Made by a program: the position numbers and the translations under genes
Source of the DNA: Allobosea sp. AAP35
Lineage (GTDB): Bacteria > Pseudomonadota > Alphaproteobacteria > Rhizobiales > Beijerinckiaceae
Length of the DNA stretch: 64,000 bases
Assembly (NCBI RefSeq): GCF_001295925.1
Contig: NZ_LJHQ01000017.1
Location: 49,978-113,977 of the forward strand
Direction of reading: 5' to 3'
Notes under the pieces: model-generated
The model's input: the letters and a program-made list of their open reading frames with translations, nothing else
Database searches by the model: none
Told to the model about the DNA's origin: nothing
Shown here: one piece after another, positions 50,395-59,193 of the stretch
Position numbering within the stretch: position 1 is the stretch's first letter
Layout of the letters: each line of letters starts with the position of its first letter

Positions 50395-51399
50395 TCAGCT
50401 CTTCAGGAAGGCGAGCATGTCCTGGTTCAGGCGGTCCTTGTGGGTCTCGGAGAGACCGTGCGGGGCGCCCTCATAGACCTTCAGGACGGCATTCGGCAGC
50501 AGCCGCTTGACGGCCCGCGCGGTCGTCTCGATCGGGACGATCTGGTCGTCGTCGCCATGGACGATCAGCGTCGGCCGGTCGAGCTTCTTCAGATCCGCGA
50601 CGAAATCGGTCTCCGAAAACGCCTTGATCGAGTCGAAGGTGTTCTTGAAGCCGGCCTGCATGCCCTGCGCATACCAGGCTTCGATCGCGCCCAGGCTCGC
50701 CTTCGCGCCGGGGCGGTTGTAGCCGAAGAAGGGGCCCGCCGCGATGTCGCGGAAGAGCTGGCCACGGTCGGCGAGGAAGCCCTTGCGGATGCCGTCGAAG
50801 ACCTCCATCGGTACGCCGTCGGGGTTGCTGGGCTTGCGCAGCATGATCGGCGTCACCGCGGCGATGAAGCCGACCCTGGCGACCCGGCCGGTGCCGTGGC
50901 GGCCAACATAGCGCGCGACCTCGCCGCCGCCGGTCGAGAAGCCGAAAGCCGAGACGTCTCTGAGATCGAGCGCCTCGATCACCTCCGCCAGGTCGTCGGC
51001 ATAATGGTCCATGTCATTGCCGTCCCAGGTCTGGGTGGAACGGCCATGGCCGCGGCGGTCATGGCTGATGACCCGGAAGCCGTTGTTGGCGAGGAAGAAG
51101 GCCTGGTTCTCCCAGCTGTCGGAGGACAGCGGCCAGCCATGGCTCAGCGTCACGACCGGGCCGTCCTTGGGGCCCCAGTCCTTGAAATACAGCCGCACGC
51201 CTTCGCGGGTCACGACATGATCGCCATCGACGATCGGCTTGGCCCGGCGGGCGGGCGCCTTCGCGGCGGGCCGCGTCTGGGCTGCGGCTTCGCTGGCCGC
51301 CAGCGACGCGGCGGTTACGGTGACGGCAGCCAGCGCGATCCCGGTCAAGAGGTCGCGGCGGGCGGGGCTGCTGGCGGCGGTTTCGGTGCGGTTCGACAT
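50395..51399 (-). CDS. Exported alpha/beta hydrolase (non-haem chloroperoxidase-like)
   Basis: 334 residues: [28 protein letters not shown] twin-arginine-type signal, then the hydrolase fold with [30 protein letters not shown], nucleophile elbow [17 protein letters not shown], acid in [12 protein letters not shown] and histidine in [10 protein letters not shown]. The RL-KDWG...GWPL pattern is that of cofactor-free haloperoxidases/esterases. It is divergent from a MarR/OhrR-type gene (51567) with two operator-like repeats between them, so it is probably repressed by that protein, which is now interrupted. Substrate unknown. Confidence 0.9.
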   Translation of the reverse strand: MSNRTETAASSPARRDLLTGIALAAVTVTAASLAASEAAAQTRPAAKAPARRAKPIVDGDHVVTREGVRLYFKDWGPKDGPVVTLSHGWPLSSDSWENQAFFLANNGFRVISHDRRGHGRSTQTWDGNDMDHYADDLAEVIEALDLRDVSAFGFSTGGGEVARYVGRHGTGRVARVGFIAAVTPIMLRKPSNPDGVPMEVFDGIRKGFLADRGQLFRDIAAGPFFGYNRPGAKASLGAIEAWYAQGMQAGFKNTFDSIKAFSETDFVADLKKLDRPTLIVHGDDDQIVPIETTARAVKRLLPNAVLKVYEGAPHGLSETHKDRLNQDMLAFLKS

Positions 51400-51454
51400 G
51401 ATCTCGTCTCCTTCTGGTTCGGTTGGCCCGGCGGAGGACCGTCGGTCGATCTGA

Positions 51455-51483
51455 AATCGCTAACGATTAGATCGTGAGCGATT
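51455..51483. promoter_or_regulatory. Nested palindrome, likely MarR operator 1
   Basis: AATCGCT-A-ACGAT-TAG-ATCGT-G-AGCGATT: two nested perfect arms (7 and 5 bases) around one centre, in the divergent hydrolase/MarR region. Typical size for a MarR/OhrR dimer site. Confidence 0.65.
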
Positions 51484-51517
51484 GAATAAATGGCAGCCTT
51501 GCGCCTGTCAATCCTTT

Positions 51518-51537
51518 GCGATTTAATCGTGTGCGAT
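51518..51537. promoter_or_regulatory. Likely MarR operator 2
   Basis: GCGATTTAATCGTGTGCGAT shares the ATCGTG-N-GCGAT block with operator 1 and lies 30 bases upstream of the regulator start codon, so autoregulation is expected. Confidence 0.5.
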
Positions 51538-51566
51538 TATTTTAGGACGGAACCCAGGAGGATCCG

Positions 51567-52025
51567 ATGCCGACCACCCCTTAAGCTCAGCCGAGCGACG
51601 AACCGAGACTGAGCGATTTCCTGTGCTTTGCGGTTTACTCCGCCAGCCACGCCTTCAACCGGCTCTACAAGCCGCTGCTCGACGAGCTCGGCCTGACCTA
51701 CCCGCAATATCTGGTGATGGTGACGCTCTGGGAGCGCGATGACCGCACCGTCGGCGAGATCGGCGAGCAGCTCTTCCTTGAGTCGAACACGCTGACGCCC
51801 TTGCTCAAGCGCATGGAGGCAGCGGGGCTGGTGTCGCGCAGCCGCGACCCTGCCGACGAGCGCCAGGTGCGCCTGCGGCTGACGGGCGAAGGTCGCGCGC
51901 TGCTCGACAAGGCAAGGCTCGTCCCGCCCTGCATGCTCGAGGCGACGGGGCTGACCGGTGAAGAGGCCCGCAGCCTGACCGATCAAATCGGCGCCCTGCG
52001 AACGCGGCTGTCTGCATCCGAGTGA
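51567..52025 (+). pseudogene. MarR/OhrR-family regulator with a premature stop codon
   Basis: The ATG at 51567 has a strong ribosome site (AGGAGGATCCG) but the sixth codon is TAA (51582-51584). Reading through gives [37 protein letters not shown], then the winged helix [42 protein letters not shown], about 147 residues, matching OhrR-type sensors including the redox cysteine in LCFAVYS. The next usable starts (GTG/ATG 51708-51714) would lose the dimerisation helix and that cysteine. Probably inactive unless the stop is read through. Closest relative in the window: 59194-59661. Confidence 0.75.
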
Positions 52026-52139
52026 CGCGGAGCGCCGGCATCACGTCCAGGTAAGCTCGGCAAGGCCGATTTGTCGCTGCGGATGCGTGGCAGCCCCGGC
52101 GTTTCACCCCTTCCAAGGCGACCCAAACCGGATCCGGGG

Positions 52140-53270
52140 TCAGACAGGATCGGTGAGAGGAGCATAGGAATGCCGATAGAGCATCGCTCCGCCGAAGCGA
52201 AACAGGGCGTTCCTGACAACCCGAGGAAGGCGACGCGCCCTGTCGCGCGACGCATTCTGCCGATGAACCCAATCGGCGCGTGGTTTCCTGCGGGCCTCGA
52301 ACCGCGCAAGGGCAGCCGTTAGGTCGTCCCGTCCAGCCAGTTCGTCGGCAAGCACCAGCGCGTCCTCGACCGCCATGCCGGCGCCCTGGGCCATGCTGGG
52401 CGGACCCGCATGCGCGGCATCGCCGACGAGCACCACGCGGCCGCGATGCCAGCGGTCCAGCCGCAGCCGCACGAGCGCGGCGAAGTGGACATCCGCCGAT
52501 CCCGCCAGCCGAAGCACCGGCTGCAACGGACCGGCGACGCCATCGAACAGCGGCCGAAGACGCGTCGTGGCCGAATAGCGGGAGACCTCGTGCTTCGGGA
52601 CGGAGAGATCCGCATAGACATAGAGCTCCGACGGTGAAATCGGCTTGCAGAGCAGGCTGCGATCGCGGCCCAGCATGACTGTCCAGTCCGCGACGCCACA
52701 GATGTTGTGAACGATGAAACGCCAGCAGACATTGCCGACATAGTCCGGTCCGCGACAATCGGGGAAGGTCAGCCTGCGGACACTGAATCCAACGCCGTCC
52801 GCGCCGATGACCAGATCGTACTCGCCGCTCTTGCCGTCATCGAAACGCACGCGGCAGTGATCGTCTCGCTCGTCAATCGTCTCGACCGATGTCGTGATCA
52901 GGTCCGTATCGATGCCGTCCCTCAGCAACTGCCACAGCGTCGATCGCCGGGTCCCTCTGCAGGGACCGACAGCGCTCCAGAATTCAGCGGTGTCGATCTC
53001 GTGCAGCAGCCGGCCGTTCTCGTCGCAGATTCGTTGCCGTGCAATCGGGTGCGAGTGCTTCAGCAGCGCATCGAGCAATCCGAGTTGCTCCAGCGCCCTG
53101 ACGCTGTTTCCAGGGAGAAAGAGCCCGGCGCCTCCCTCTCCCGCACCCGGATTTCGGTCCACGATGGTCGGCTTGAACCCGCGCAGCGACAAGGCGCGGT
53201 GGGTGGCCAGCCCGGCAATGCCGGCGCCCACGATCAGAATTCGCATATCCGTCGCTCGATGAGGCACCAT
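52140..53270 (-). CDS. FAD-dependent monooxygenase (salicylate-hydroxylase-like group)
   Basis: 376 residues. FAD motif MRILIVGAGIAGLATHRAL, substrate/NAD(P)H motif DLVIGADGVGFSVRR and second FAD motif GRVVLVGDAAHAGPPSMAQGAGMAVEDALVLADEL. These define class A flavin monooxygenases (PHBH fold) that hydroxylate aromatic or polyketide rings. The ATG at 53270 overlaps the P450 stop (ATGA); an ATG at 53246 is an alternative. Co-transcribed with the P450 and the GMC oxidoreductase upstream. Substrate unknown. Confidence 0.88.
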   Translation of the reverse strand: MVPHRATDMRILIVGAGIAGLATHRALSLRGFKPTIVDRNPGAGEGGAGLFLPGNSVRALEQLGLLDALLKHSHPIARQRICDENGRLLHEIDTAEFWSAVGPCRGTRRSTLWQLLRDGIDTDLITTSVETIDERDDHCRVRFDDGKSGEYDLVIGADGVGFSVRRLTFPDCRGPDYVGNVCWRFIVHNICGVADWTVMLGRDRSLLCKPISPSELYVYADLSVPKHEVSRYSATTRLRPLFDGVAGPLQPVLRLAGSADVHFAALVRLRLDRWHRGRVVLVGDAAHAGPPSMAQGAGMAVEDALVLADELAGRDDLTAALARFEARRKPRADWVHRQNASRDRARRLPRVVRNALFRFGGAMLYRHSYAPLTDPV

Positions 53271-54469
53271 CACCAGGTCACGCGGCACTCGGTGCTGCCA
53301 CGAACGAAGACATGGCCGGAGAACACCGGCGGCTGCGCAAGCCGCAGATGCGGGAGCCGCTCGGCCAGAACCGACAGAGCCTCCTGAAGCGCGGCCCGTC
53401 CCAGCGCGTCGGCCACGCATTGATGCGCGCCGCCGCCAAAGCCGAGATGGGAGGGGCCGGGATTCAGGCGAAAGATGTCGAATGTGTCGGGACGGTCGAA
53501 GATCCGCTCGTCGCGCAGGGCCGACATCAGCGACAGCACGACCAGTTGCCCCGCCGGCAATGTGCGACCCTCGATCGCGATATCTTCGGCCGACAAGCGG
53601 ACCAGGCCCGCGATGCCGGGCTCAAAACGCATGGCTTCAGCCACGGCTGCGGGCACGCGTTCGGGATTCTCGACAACCGCCCGCCACTGCAGCGGATTGG
53701 CGAGCAGATTCGCCGTTTGCGCGACGATTGCGGTTCGCACCGATTCCGTGCCGCCGATGATGAGCTGGACGATCTGCATCAGGGTTTCGACCCGCGCATG
53801 CCGCGGCTCGGTCTCGGCCAACCGAACATAGTGCTGCAGGAAGCCGCCGGCCTGGTCGTCGCCTTCGTAATCGATCAGAAGCCCGATCGCGCTTCGAACC
53901 CTGACCGCCGCCTTCTCCGCGGAGGAAGCGGTCGCAGCCGTCGCATCGGGGCGGAAGAACGCGTTCATCGCGTCGATGTCGCGCAGGAACGGGGCGAGCT
54001 CGCCTTTGGGCACGCCCAGCAGACCCGCCAGGCCGAGGGCCGGCAACGGCGCGGCGTAGTCGCCGACCAGCTTCATCTCGCCGCTGGCAAAGCAACGGTC
54101 GATCAATGCGTGCGCGCTGCGCCTGACATGGCGTCGATACTGCTCGGCGACCTCGCCGACGAGCGCCCTCGATATCGGCGAGCGGCGATCCTGATGAACC
54201 TGGCCGTTGGCCGTCAGCATGCCGTGCGCGAAGATGTCGAACAGCGCGCCTTGCGACAGGCCAGCCTGCGCCGGCAGGGCGACCTCGGTTGCCTGCAATC
54301 GGGGATCGCGGGCGAGCCGACTGACATCGTCATAGCCCAGGACGATGTAGCCTCCCGTTTCGAGCGCTGCGAACGGGTGGGATGCGCGATAGCGACGCAG
54401 CGTGCTGTGCGGATCCGTTTCGAGATCGGCGGATGGAATGACGGGAACGTCCTGGATGGTGTCGAGCAT
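53270..54469 (-). CDS. Cytochrome P450
   Basis: 399 residues from the ATG at 54469 (MLDTIQDVPVIPSADLETDP). Soluble bacterial class. I-helix IVQLIIGGTESVRTAIVAQ (GGTES in place of AGxxT), K-helix EAMRFEPGIAGLVR (ExxR equivalent), haem loop HLGFGGGAHQCVADALGRA with Cys about 351. The haem motif has A instead of G two residues after Cys (CVA), a minor variation. Needs ferredoxin partners not seen nearby. Overlaps the flavin monooxygenase and follows the GMC gene; together a small oxidative module for an unknown compound. Confidence 0.9.
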   Translation of the reverse strand: MLDTIQDVPVIPSADLETDPHSTLRRYRASHPFAALETGGYIVLGYDDVSRLARDPRLQATEVALPAQAGLSQGALFDIFAHGMLTANGQVHQDRRSPISRALVGEVAEQYRRHVRRSAHALIDRCFASGEMKLVGDYAAPLPALGLAGLLGVPKGELAPFLRDIDAMNAFFRPDATAATASSAEKAAVRVRSAIGLLIDYEGDDQAGGFLQHYVRLAETEPRHARVETLMQIVQLIIGGTESVRTAIVAQTANLLANPLQWRAVVENPERVPAAVAEAMRFEPGIAGLVRLSAEDIAIEGRTLPAGQLVVLSLMSALRDERIFDRPDTFDIFRLNPGPSHLGFGGGAHQCVADALGRAALQEALSVLAERLPHLRLAQPPVFSGHVFVRGSTECRVTW

Positions 54470-54560
54470 GGTGTTTGGTGCCTGGTCGTTGATGGAGATG
54501 CGACAGGCCGGTCGGTTCGCCGGCGGTCTGATCTCATGAGGGAAGGCTGGTGGCGGCGTT

Positions 54561-56225
54561 TCAGAGGGCGGCCTCAACGGCTGCCTGGGTCGATGAGCCT
54601 GAACGCCCGGCGTGCGACAGCCCGTGCTGCTGGCGCATCATGTCCGCCGCGCGCTCGCCGATGACGACGCAGGGCGCCATGATGTTGCCGACCGTGATGC
54701 GCGGCATGATCGAGGCATCCGCGATCCGCAGCCCGTCGATCCCGTAGACCTTAAGCCGGCTGTCGACCACTGACATCCAGTCACGTCCCATCTTGGCCGT
54801 GCCGGACTGGTGCCAGTAGGTCACTGCCGATTTGCGGATGAAATCCAGCATGCCGGCCCGATCGCGGAGGCCCGGCGCCGTCTCCCGCGCGACCAGTTCG
54901 TCGAAGGCCCTGGCGTTGCCGATGTCGCGGCACAGTTCGACGGCCGCGATCGCTGCCTCCACGTCTTCCGGTGCGCTGAGCGCATTCGGCTCGATCAGCA
55001 TGGGGTCGTCGGCATTCGGCCCGGAGAGGCGCAGCCGCCCGCGGCTTTTGGGCTGGGCGAGGCCGGCGAACATCGTCCAGCCATGGGCCGGCGTCTCGAT
55101 GCCTGTTTCCGCCGGTGAAGGCACCGCGAATTCGAGCTGGCATTGCAGGATGTCCGGCGCCGGCAGGCGGGAATCGCTTTTCCAGTAGATCGCTGCTTCG
55201 CAGCCACCGGCGCCGATGGGTTGGGGCTTGCGGTAGGCCCAGGTGCAGCCGAAGGCGATATGGTCCTGATGATTGCGGCCGACGCCCGGCAGATACTGGA
55301 CCACATCGATGCCATGGGCCTTCAGCTCGGCCTCGGGGCCGATGCCGGACTGCATCAGCACCTTCGGGGTCTGGACGGCCCCGAGCGACAGCACGGTTTC
55401 GCAGCGGGCGCGGATCTGTCGCCGTTTGCCCTCGTGGAGGAGCTCGACCCCGATCGCCTTCCGGCCGTCCAACAGGACGCGCGTGACCAGAGCGCCGGTC
55501 ATGACCGTCAGATTCGGTCGGGACATCATGCGATGGGCATAGGAGCGGAACACCGATTCACGCCTGCCGCCGCGCACCCGCAGCTCCGCGATCGCAGCCC
55601 CGCCCGCGCTTTCCATCATCTCGCCATTGGGGGTGTCGAAGACGGGAATGCCCATCGCGCCGGCGGCATCGACGAGGGTGCGCGCGACGGGCTGGGGCGC
55701 GAGCGGCTGAGCGACATAGACCGGGCCCCCCGACCCGCGACGCAGCGGATCGGGCGCGCCGCGCCAATCCTCGATCCGGCGATAATTGCCGAGCACCGAC
55801 TGGTAGCCCCAGGCCTCGTCCCCGGCCTCGGCGGCGAAGTAATCCCAGTCCGCCTGGTGACCACGGGCCCAGACCATGACGTTGATGCTAGAGCCGCCGC
55901 CGAGGCCCTTACCCATGCTGAGCGCCAGGCGACGACCGCCCAGGCCGCTCGACGGCTCGCCGACAAAGCCCCAGTCGCGGCTGCTGCCGAGATTGAGAGG
56001 CCACTGAGCGGGGTCCGACACGGTCTCGGACTCGTCGTCTCCGCCGGCCTCCAGCAGGAGGACGCTTGCATTGCCATCCTCCGCCAGTCGCGCCGCGACC
56101 ACGCAACCGCTGGAGCCCGCGCCGCAGACGATGAAATCGAAGCTCTCCCCGATCGGATCGCGCTGCTGCGTGGCAGACCGATCGTCGACCTGAGAACGGC
56201 CGGTGATGTCGTTCGAATAGTCCAT
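54561..56225 (-). CDS. GMC-family FAD oxidoreductase (choline/alcohol dehydrogenase type)
   Basis: 554 residues. FAD motif FDFIVCGAGSSGCVVAARLAEDG (about 28-50), GMC signature 1 GKGLGGGSSINVMVWARGH, signature 2 GAVQTPKVLMQSGIGP, and the C-terminal active-site segment YWHQSGTAKMG followed by LRIADASIMPRITVGNIMAPCVVIGERAAD. Members oxidise primary alcohols (choline, alkanols, polyethylene glycol). The start at 56225 (MDYSNDITG) is chosen over an upstream basic extension. First gene of the GMC-P450-monooxygenase series with a 91-base gap to the P450. Confidence 0.9.
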   Translation of the reverse strand: MDYSNDITGRSQVDDRSATQQRDPIGESFDFIVCGAGSSGCVVAARLAEDGNASVLLLEAGGDDESETVSDPAQWPLNLGSSRDWGFVGEPSSGLGGRRLALSMGKGLGGGSSINVMVWARGHQADWDYFAAEAGDEAWGYQSVLGNYRRIEDWRGAPDPLRRGSGGPVYVAQPLAPQPVARTLVDAAGAMGIPVFDTPNGEMMESAGGAAIAELRVRGGRRESVFRSYAHRMMSRPNLTVMTGALVTRVLLDGRKAIGVELLHEGKRRQIRARCETVLSLGAVQTPKVLMQSGIGPEAELKAHGIDVVQYLPGVGRNHQDHIAFGCTWAYRKPQPIGAGGCEAAIYWKSDSRLPAPDILQCQLEFAVPSPAETGIETPAHGWTMFAGLAQPKSRGRLRLSGPNADDPMLIEPNALSAPEDVEAAIAAVELCRDIGNARAFDELVARETAPGLRDRAGMLDFIRKSAVTYWHQSGTAKMGRDWMSVVDSRLKVYGIDGLRIADASIMPRITVGNIMAPCVVIGERAADMMRQQHGLSHAGRSGSSTQAAVEAAL

Positions 56226-56416
56226 TGGTGCCTCTGTTTTGCGGGTTGGAGCGCCGAACCGGTCGGGCGCTTCAGGAGCGCGACGAGCGGCGGTGCTTCG
56301 GCGATAGGGTGGACGGCTGATCACGACGCTGCCCGTCACGGGGATCCCGGTCGGGTTGTTGAAGCGGCTGGCGGGCGATGCGGCCCGATCGACGGGCGCG
56401 CCCGGGACCTCGCGGC

Positions 56417-56932
56417 TCAGCGTTCGCCGCCGTTGCGTACGAAAATCTCGATCGCGGTGGCGTCGACGATGCCGATGTCACGCAGCATCGCCGCATCGAG
56501 CCGGCGCAGATCCTGTACGGCTCGCCTGATCGCCACTTCGCGCCCGATTCCATGCCAGGCGCCGGCAACCGCCACCCTCAACCGGCGCGCCAGCGTAGGG
56601 CGCCCCGGTTGGACGGCCTTCGCATGAGCGGGAACTGACTGCGGTGGGTAGGGCTCGAACGCGCTGCCGAATGCGAAGGCGTTGCCGGCGATCCCGAAAT
56701 CGATCACCAGCCGCTCGATCCAGGAAACCCCAGACACGGGCGTGCGCGTCCCGAGGCCTTCGGGCGACATGAGCGGGGGAGTTGGCGCGTCACGGCGCGG
56801 GGAAAAGCCCGGCCGATGCCGCCCATGAACCCCGTTAGGCCGCCGCAAAGCGATGATGTTGACGCCCGGTGCGGGCAGATACGAAAGATATTCGGCCCGA
56901 TCTTTCACATGATTTGGATCGGAGTACTTCAT
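56417..56932 (-). CDS. DUF1127 domain-containing protein with long N-terminus
   Basis: 171 residues from the ATG at 56932 (GGAG six bases upstream; ATG 56944 is an alternative). The C-terminal 45 residues hold a DUF1127-type arginine-rich helix pair: REVAIRRAVQDLRRLDAAMLRDIGI. DUF1127 proteins are usually 50-70 residues, often bind RNA, and affect sRNA turnover or phosphate and carbon metabolism. The first 100 residues are basic, low in known features and could be untranslated (ATG 56771 would give a shorter form). Monocistronic. Confidence 0.65.
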   Translation of the reverse strand: MKYSDPNHVKDRAEYLSYLPAPGVNIIALRRPNGVHGRHRPGFSPRRDAPTPPLMSPEGLGTRTPVSGVSWIERLVIDFGIAGNAFAFGSAFEPYPPQSVPAHAKAVQPGRPTLARRLRVAVAGAWHGIGREVAIRRAVQDLRRLDAAMLRDIGIVDATAIEIFVRNGGER

Positions 56933-57334
56933 GTACGGCTCCATCTTCAGCGATGAGGCCTTTGTCCGGTCGCCGTGTTACACGGAAACGATCAGATCCG
57001 GTTTTAACGTTACAGATGAAATATTCGATTCATGACTTCGACGACGTCTTGGATCCATGTCTTTTGCTGACTGCTGGCGCACGGAGCATCCGTCCCATCC
57101 GGCTGCTGGCATCATCGCGACGGGCTCGCTCAGGCTGCCGGTCCGGTCACCAGGGATAAAGGGTGCCGTGACCGCGAAGCTGCGCAGGCCCGGAACGCGA
57201 CGGACATGGCGCGCGTCTGAGGCGTCCGCGCGTGGCTTGTGCGCCGGCGGCAGCCGGCGGCTGCGCCACCAGCGGCAACCGGCCAGGCGAACGTCGATGA
57301 TGGGTCGCGCGCCGACCCAACCGGCCTTCTCGGG
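56933..57334. other. Intergenic region, no gene seen
   Basis: 402 bases between DUF1127 and the response regulator. A minus-strand GTAACG (57008-57013) is followed after 17, not 16, bases by CGTT. It may be a promoter for DUF1127 but does not meet the cluster motif. Confidence 0.4.
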
Positions 57335-58060
57335 TCATGTCCGCAGCCGCGCTGCGTCGCGAACCATGACATCGCTCGTAAAGACATAGCCGGCCCCGCG
57401 TTCGGTCCGGATGAGCTGCGGCCGCGCCGGATCCGCCTCGAGCTTGCGCCGCAGCCTCAGGATCAAGACGTCGATGCTGCGGTCGAACACCTCATCGTTG
57501 TGGCTGCGCGTTTCCGTCAGCAGTTGTTCACGCGACAGCACGTGCTGGGGCGCCTTCAGGAAGACGGTGAGCAGCTTGAACTCGCCCGCGGTGAGCTTGA
57601 TGTCCGTGCCGTCGCCGTCGGCGAGCCTTCGTGTATCGATGTCGAGCTCGAAGCGGCCGAAGCGATAGGTCTTCCGCTCCTTCCGCTTCTTGTGTGCCGG
57701 CCTCTCCCTCAATGATGCCCGCACACGCGCCAGGAACTCGCGGATCGCGAAGGGCTTCGTGACGTAGTCGCTGGCACCAAGTTCGAGGCCTACAACCTTG
57801 TCGGCTTCGTCCAGCCGGTCGCCGCTGATGATGATGATCGGCGCATCCGACGTGCTGGACAGGCGGCGGACGATCTCCAGCCCGTCTTCATGGCCGAGAT
57901 TGAGGTCGACGACGACGAGATCGACGGGATCGGTGCCGACGATCCGCGCCAGCGGTCGGCTGTCGCTGATCGCGGTGACGCGGAACGCGTGCTGCGACAG
58001 ATAGTCGGACAGCAGATCGCGGATCGTCGGGTCGTCATCGATCAGAAGGATGTGCTTCAC
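57335..58060 (-). CDS. OmpR/PhoB-family response regulator (orphan)
   Basis: 241 residues from a GTG at 58060 with GGAG eight bases upstream. Receiver domain 1-118: acidic pair IDDD at 8-10, phospho-acceptor D52 (VVVDLNLG), signalling residue in IIIISGD, and lysine in YVTKPFAIREF. DNA-binding winged helix 130-235 (FGRFELDIDTRRL, LTAGEFKLLTVFLKAPQHVLSREQLLT, DRSIDVLILRLRRKLE, IRTERGAGYVF). No histidine kinase gene is adjacent; the partner must be elsewhere. TorR/OmpR-type in sequence. Target genes unknown. Confidence 0.9.
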   Translation of the reverse strand: MKHILLIDDDPTIRDLLSDYLSQHAFRVTAISDSRPLARIVGTDPVDLVVVDLNLGHEDGLEIVRRLSSTSDAPIIIISGDRLDEADKVVGLELGASDYVTKPFAIREFLARVRASLRERPAHKKRKERKTYRFGRFELDIDTRRLADGDGTDIKLTAGEFKLLTVFLKAPQHVLSREQLLTETRSHNDEVFDRSIDVLILRLRRKLEADPARPQLIRTERGAGYVFTSDVMVRDAARLRT

Positions 58061-58265
58061 GACACGGCTCCAGCGGGGGAGAGTCCCGGGTAATCGAAAG
58101 GTCTCAGGTCCGAGGGCGTATGTTTGCCAGACGCGCGGCGTGACGAATTGACCGACGCCGAAGGCTTGGTGATGAGCGACGCCCCCGAGGTTGCTCGATG
58201 GGCTCAACGAGCAGGCGGGTCCGGGAACCCGCCTGCATAGCGGTCTGACACACCACTGCTGCGCC

Positions 58266-59054
58266 TCAGCGGCTTGCCGTCCTGGAGGTCCGCGCCGCTT
58301 CGTCGATCACCTCGGACACGACTTTGGGCTGGGTCATGAACACCGCGTGGCTGGCCGCGACCGTGGTCACCTTTGCGCCGATCTTCTTGGCCATGCCGTG
58401 CAGCATGCGCTGGTCGAACGCCTTGTCGTCGGTGGCGATGACGGCCCAGCTGGGCTTGCTGCGCCAGGCGGCCTGGGTCAGCTTCGTCGCGAAGGCCGAC
58501 ATCGCGATCGGCACCTGCGAATCCCGCATGAACGCCGCGTCGGCATCGCTGGTATCGGCCGCGAAGCCGGCTTTGAACTGTCTCGGAGCGACATAGCCAA
58601 ATCCGTCGCTGTGGACGTCGAGGACGAACTCCGGCGGCGTCGTGTAGCCGGTATATTGCTGGGCCGTCGTTTCGCCGGCGTCGGGAGACAGCGCCGAGAC
58701 ATAGACGAGGCCCGCGACCTTGGGGTCGTTGCCGGCTTCCGTGATCACCGTGCCGCCCCAGGAATGACCGACGAGGATGGCGGGGCCGTCCTGCCGGGCG
58801 AGAGCGCGCTGGGTCGCGGCGACATCGTCGGCAAGCGAGGTCAGGGGGTTCTGGACGATGGTGACCTTGTATCCGCGCGCCGTCAGATTGTCGTAGACGC
58901 CGCGCCAGCCTGAGCCGTCGGCGAAGGCGCCGTGCACGAGCACGACATTCCGGACGGACTGCGTCGTGGGGACCGGGTCGGCTGCCTGAGCCGGCTGGAG
59001 ACCGAGGATGGTGGCGGCCGCGGCGGCGAGGATGCTGTTGCTCATGGGGTTCAT
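58266..59054 (-). CDS. Exported alpha/beta hydrolase
   Basis: 262 residues: signal peptide 1-24 (ILAAAAATILGLQPAQA), then VVLVHGAFADGSGWRGVYDNL (oxyanion loop), nucleophile AILVGHSWGGTVITEAG, and catalytic histidine ASHAVFMTQPK. The VHGAFADGSGW opening is typical of the pyrethroid-hydrolase/EstC-like family. AAAGGAGAGCGACT precedes the ATG. Divergent from an intact MarR regulator with two ATTTAT(T/C)GCGATAT repeats between. A C-terminal remnant of a homologue lies at 46662-46790. Confidence 0.9.
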   Translation of the reverse strand: MNPMSNSILAAAAATILGLQPAQAADPVPTTQSVRNVVLVHGAFADGSGWRGVYDNLTARGYKVTIVQNPLTSLADDVAATQRALARQDGPAILVGHSWGGTVITEAGNDPKVAGLVYVSALSPDAGETTAQQYTGYTTPPEFVLDVHSDGFGYVAPRQFKAGFAADTSDADAAFMRDSQVPIAMSAFATKLTQAAWRSKPSWAVIATDDKAFDQRMLHGMAKKIGAKVTTVAASHAVFMTQPKVVSEVIDEAARTSRTASR

Positions 59055-59083
59055 AGTCGCTCTCCTTTTGCTATTGAGATAAT

Positions 59084-59097
59084 ATTTATTGCGATAT
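59084..59097. promoter_or_regulatory. Likely MarR operator, copy 1
   Basis: ATTTATTGCGATAT, repeated with one change at 59133-59146, in the 139-base divergent region between hydrolase and MarR. Confidence 0.55.
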
Positions 59098-59132
59098 CTG
59101 TTTGACTCGCACGACAGCGACTGTCAAGCGAC

Positions 59133-59146
59133 ATTTATCGCGATAT
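59133..59146. promoter_or_regulatory. Likely MarR operator, copy 2
   Basis: ATTTATCGCGATAT, with the palindromic core TATCGCGATA; 48 bases before the regulator GTG. Centre-to-centre distance to copy 1 is 49 bases. Confidence 0.55.
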
Positions 59147-59193
59147 TGTTTTTTGCGCGCGTGCCTCTATGTGTTGCGTGTGGAGGCCTTCCC

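Noticed and set aside
56987..57013. GTAACG followed by CGTT upstream of the DUF1127 gene
   Set aside because: Spacing is 17 and the -10 is CGTT; suggestive of an ECF promoter but outside the strict pattern used for the regulon.
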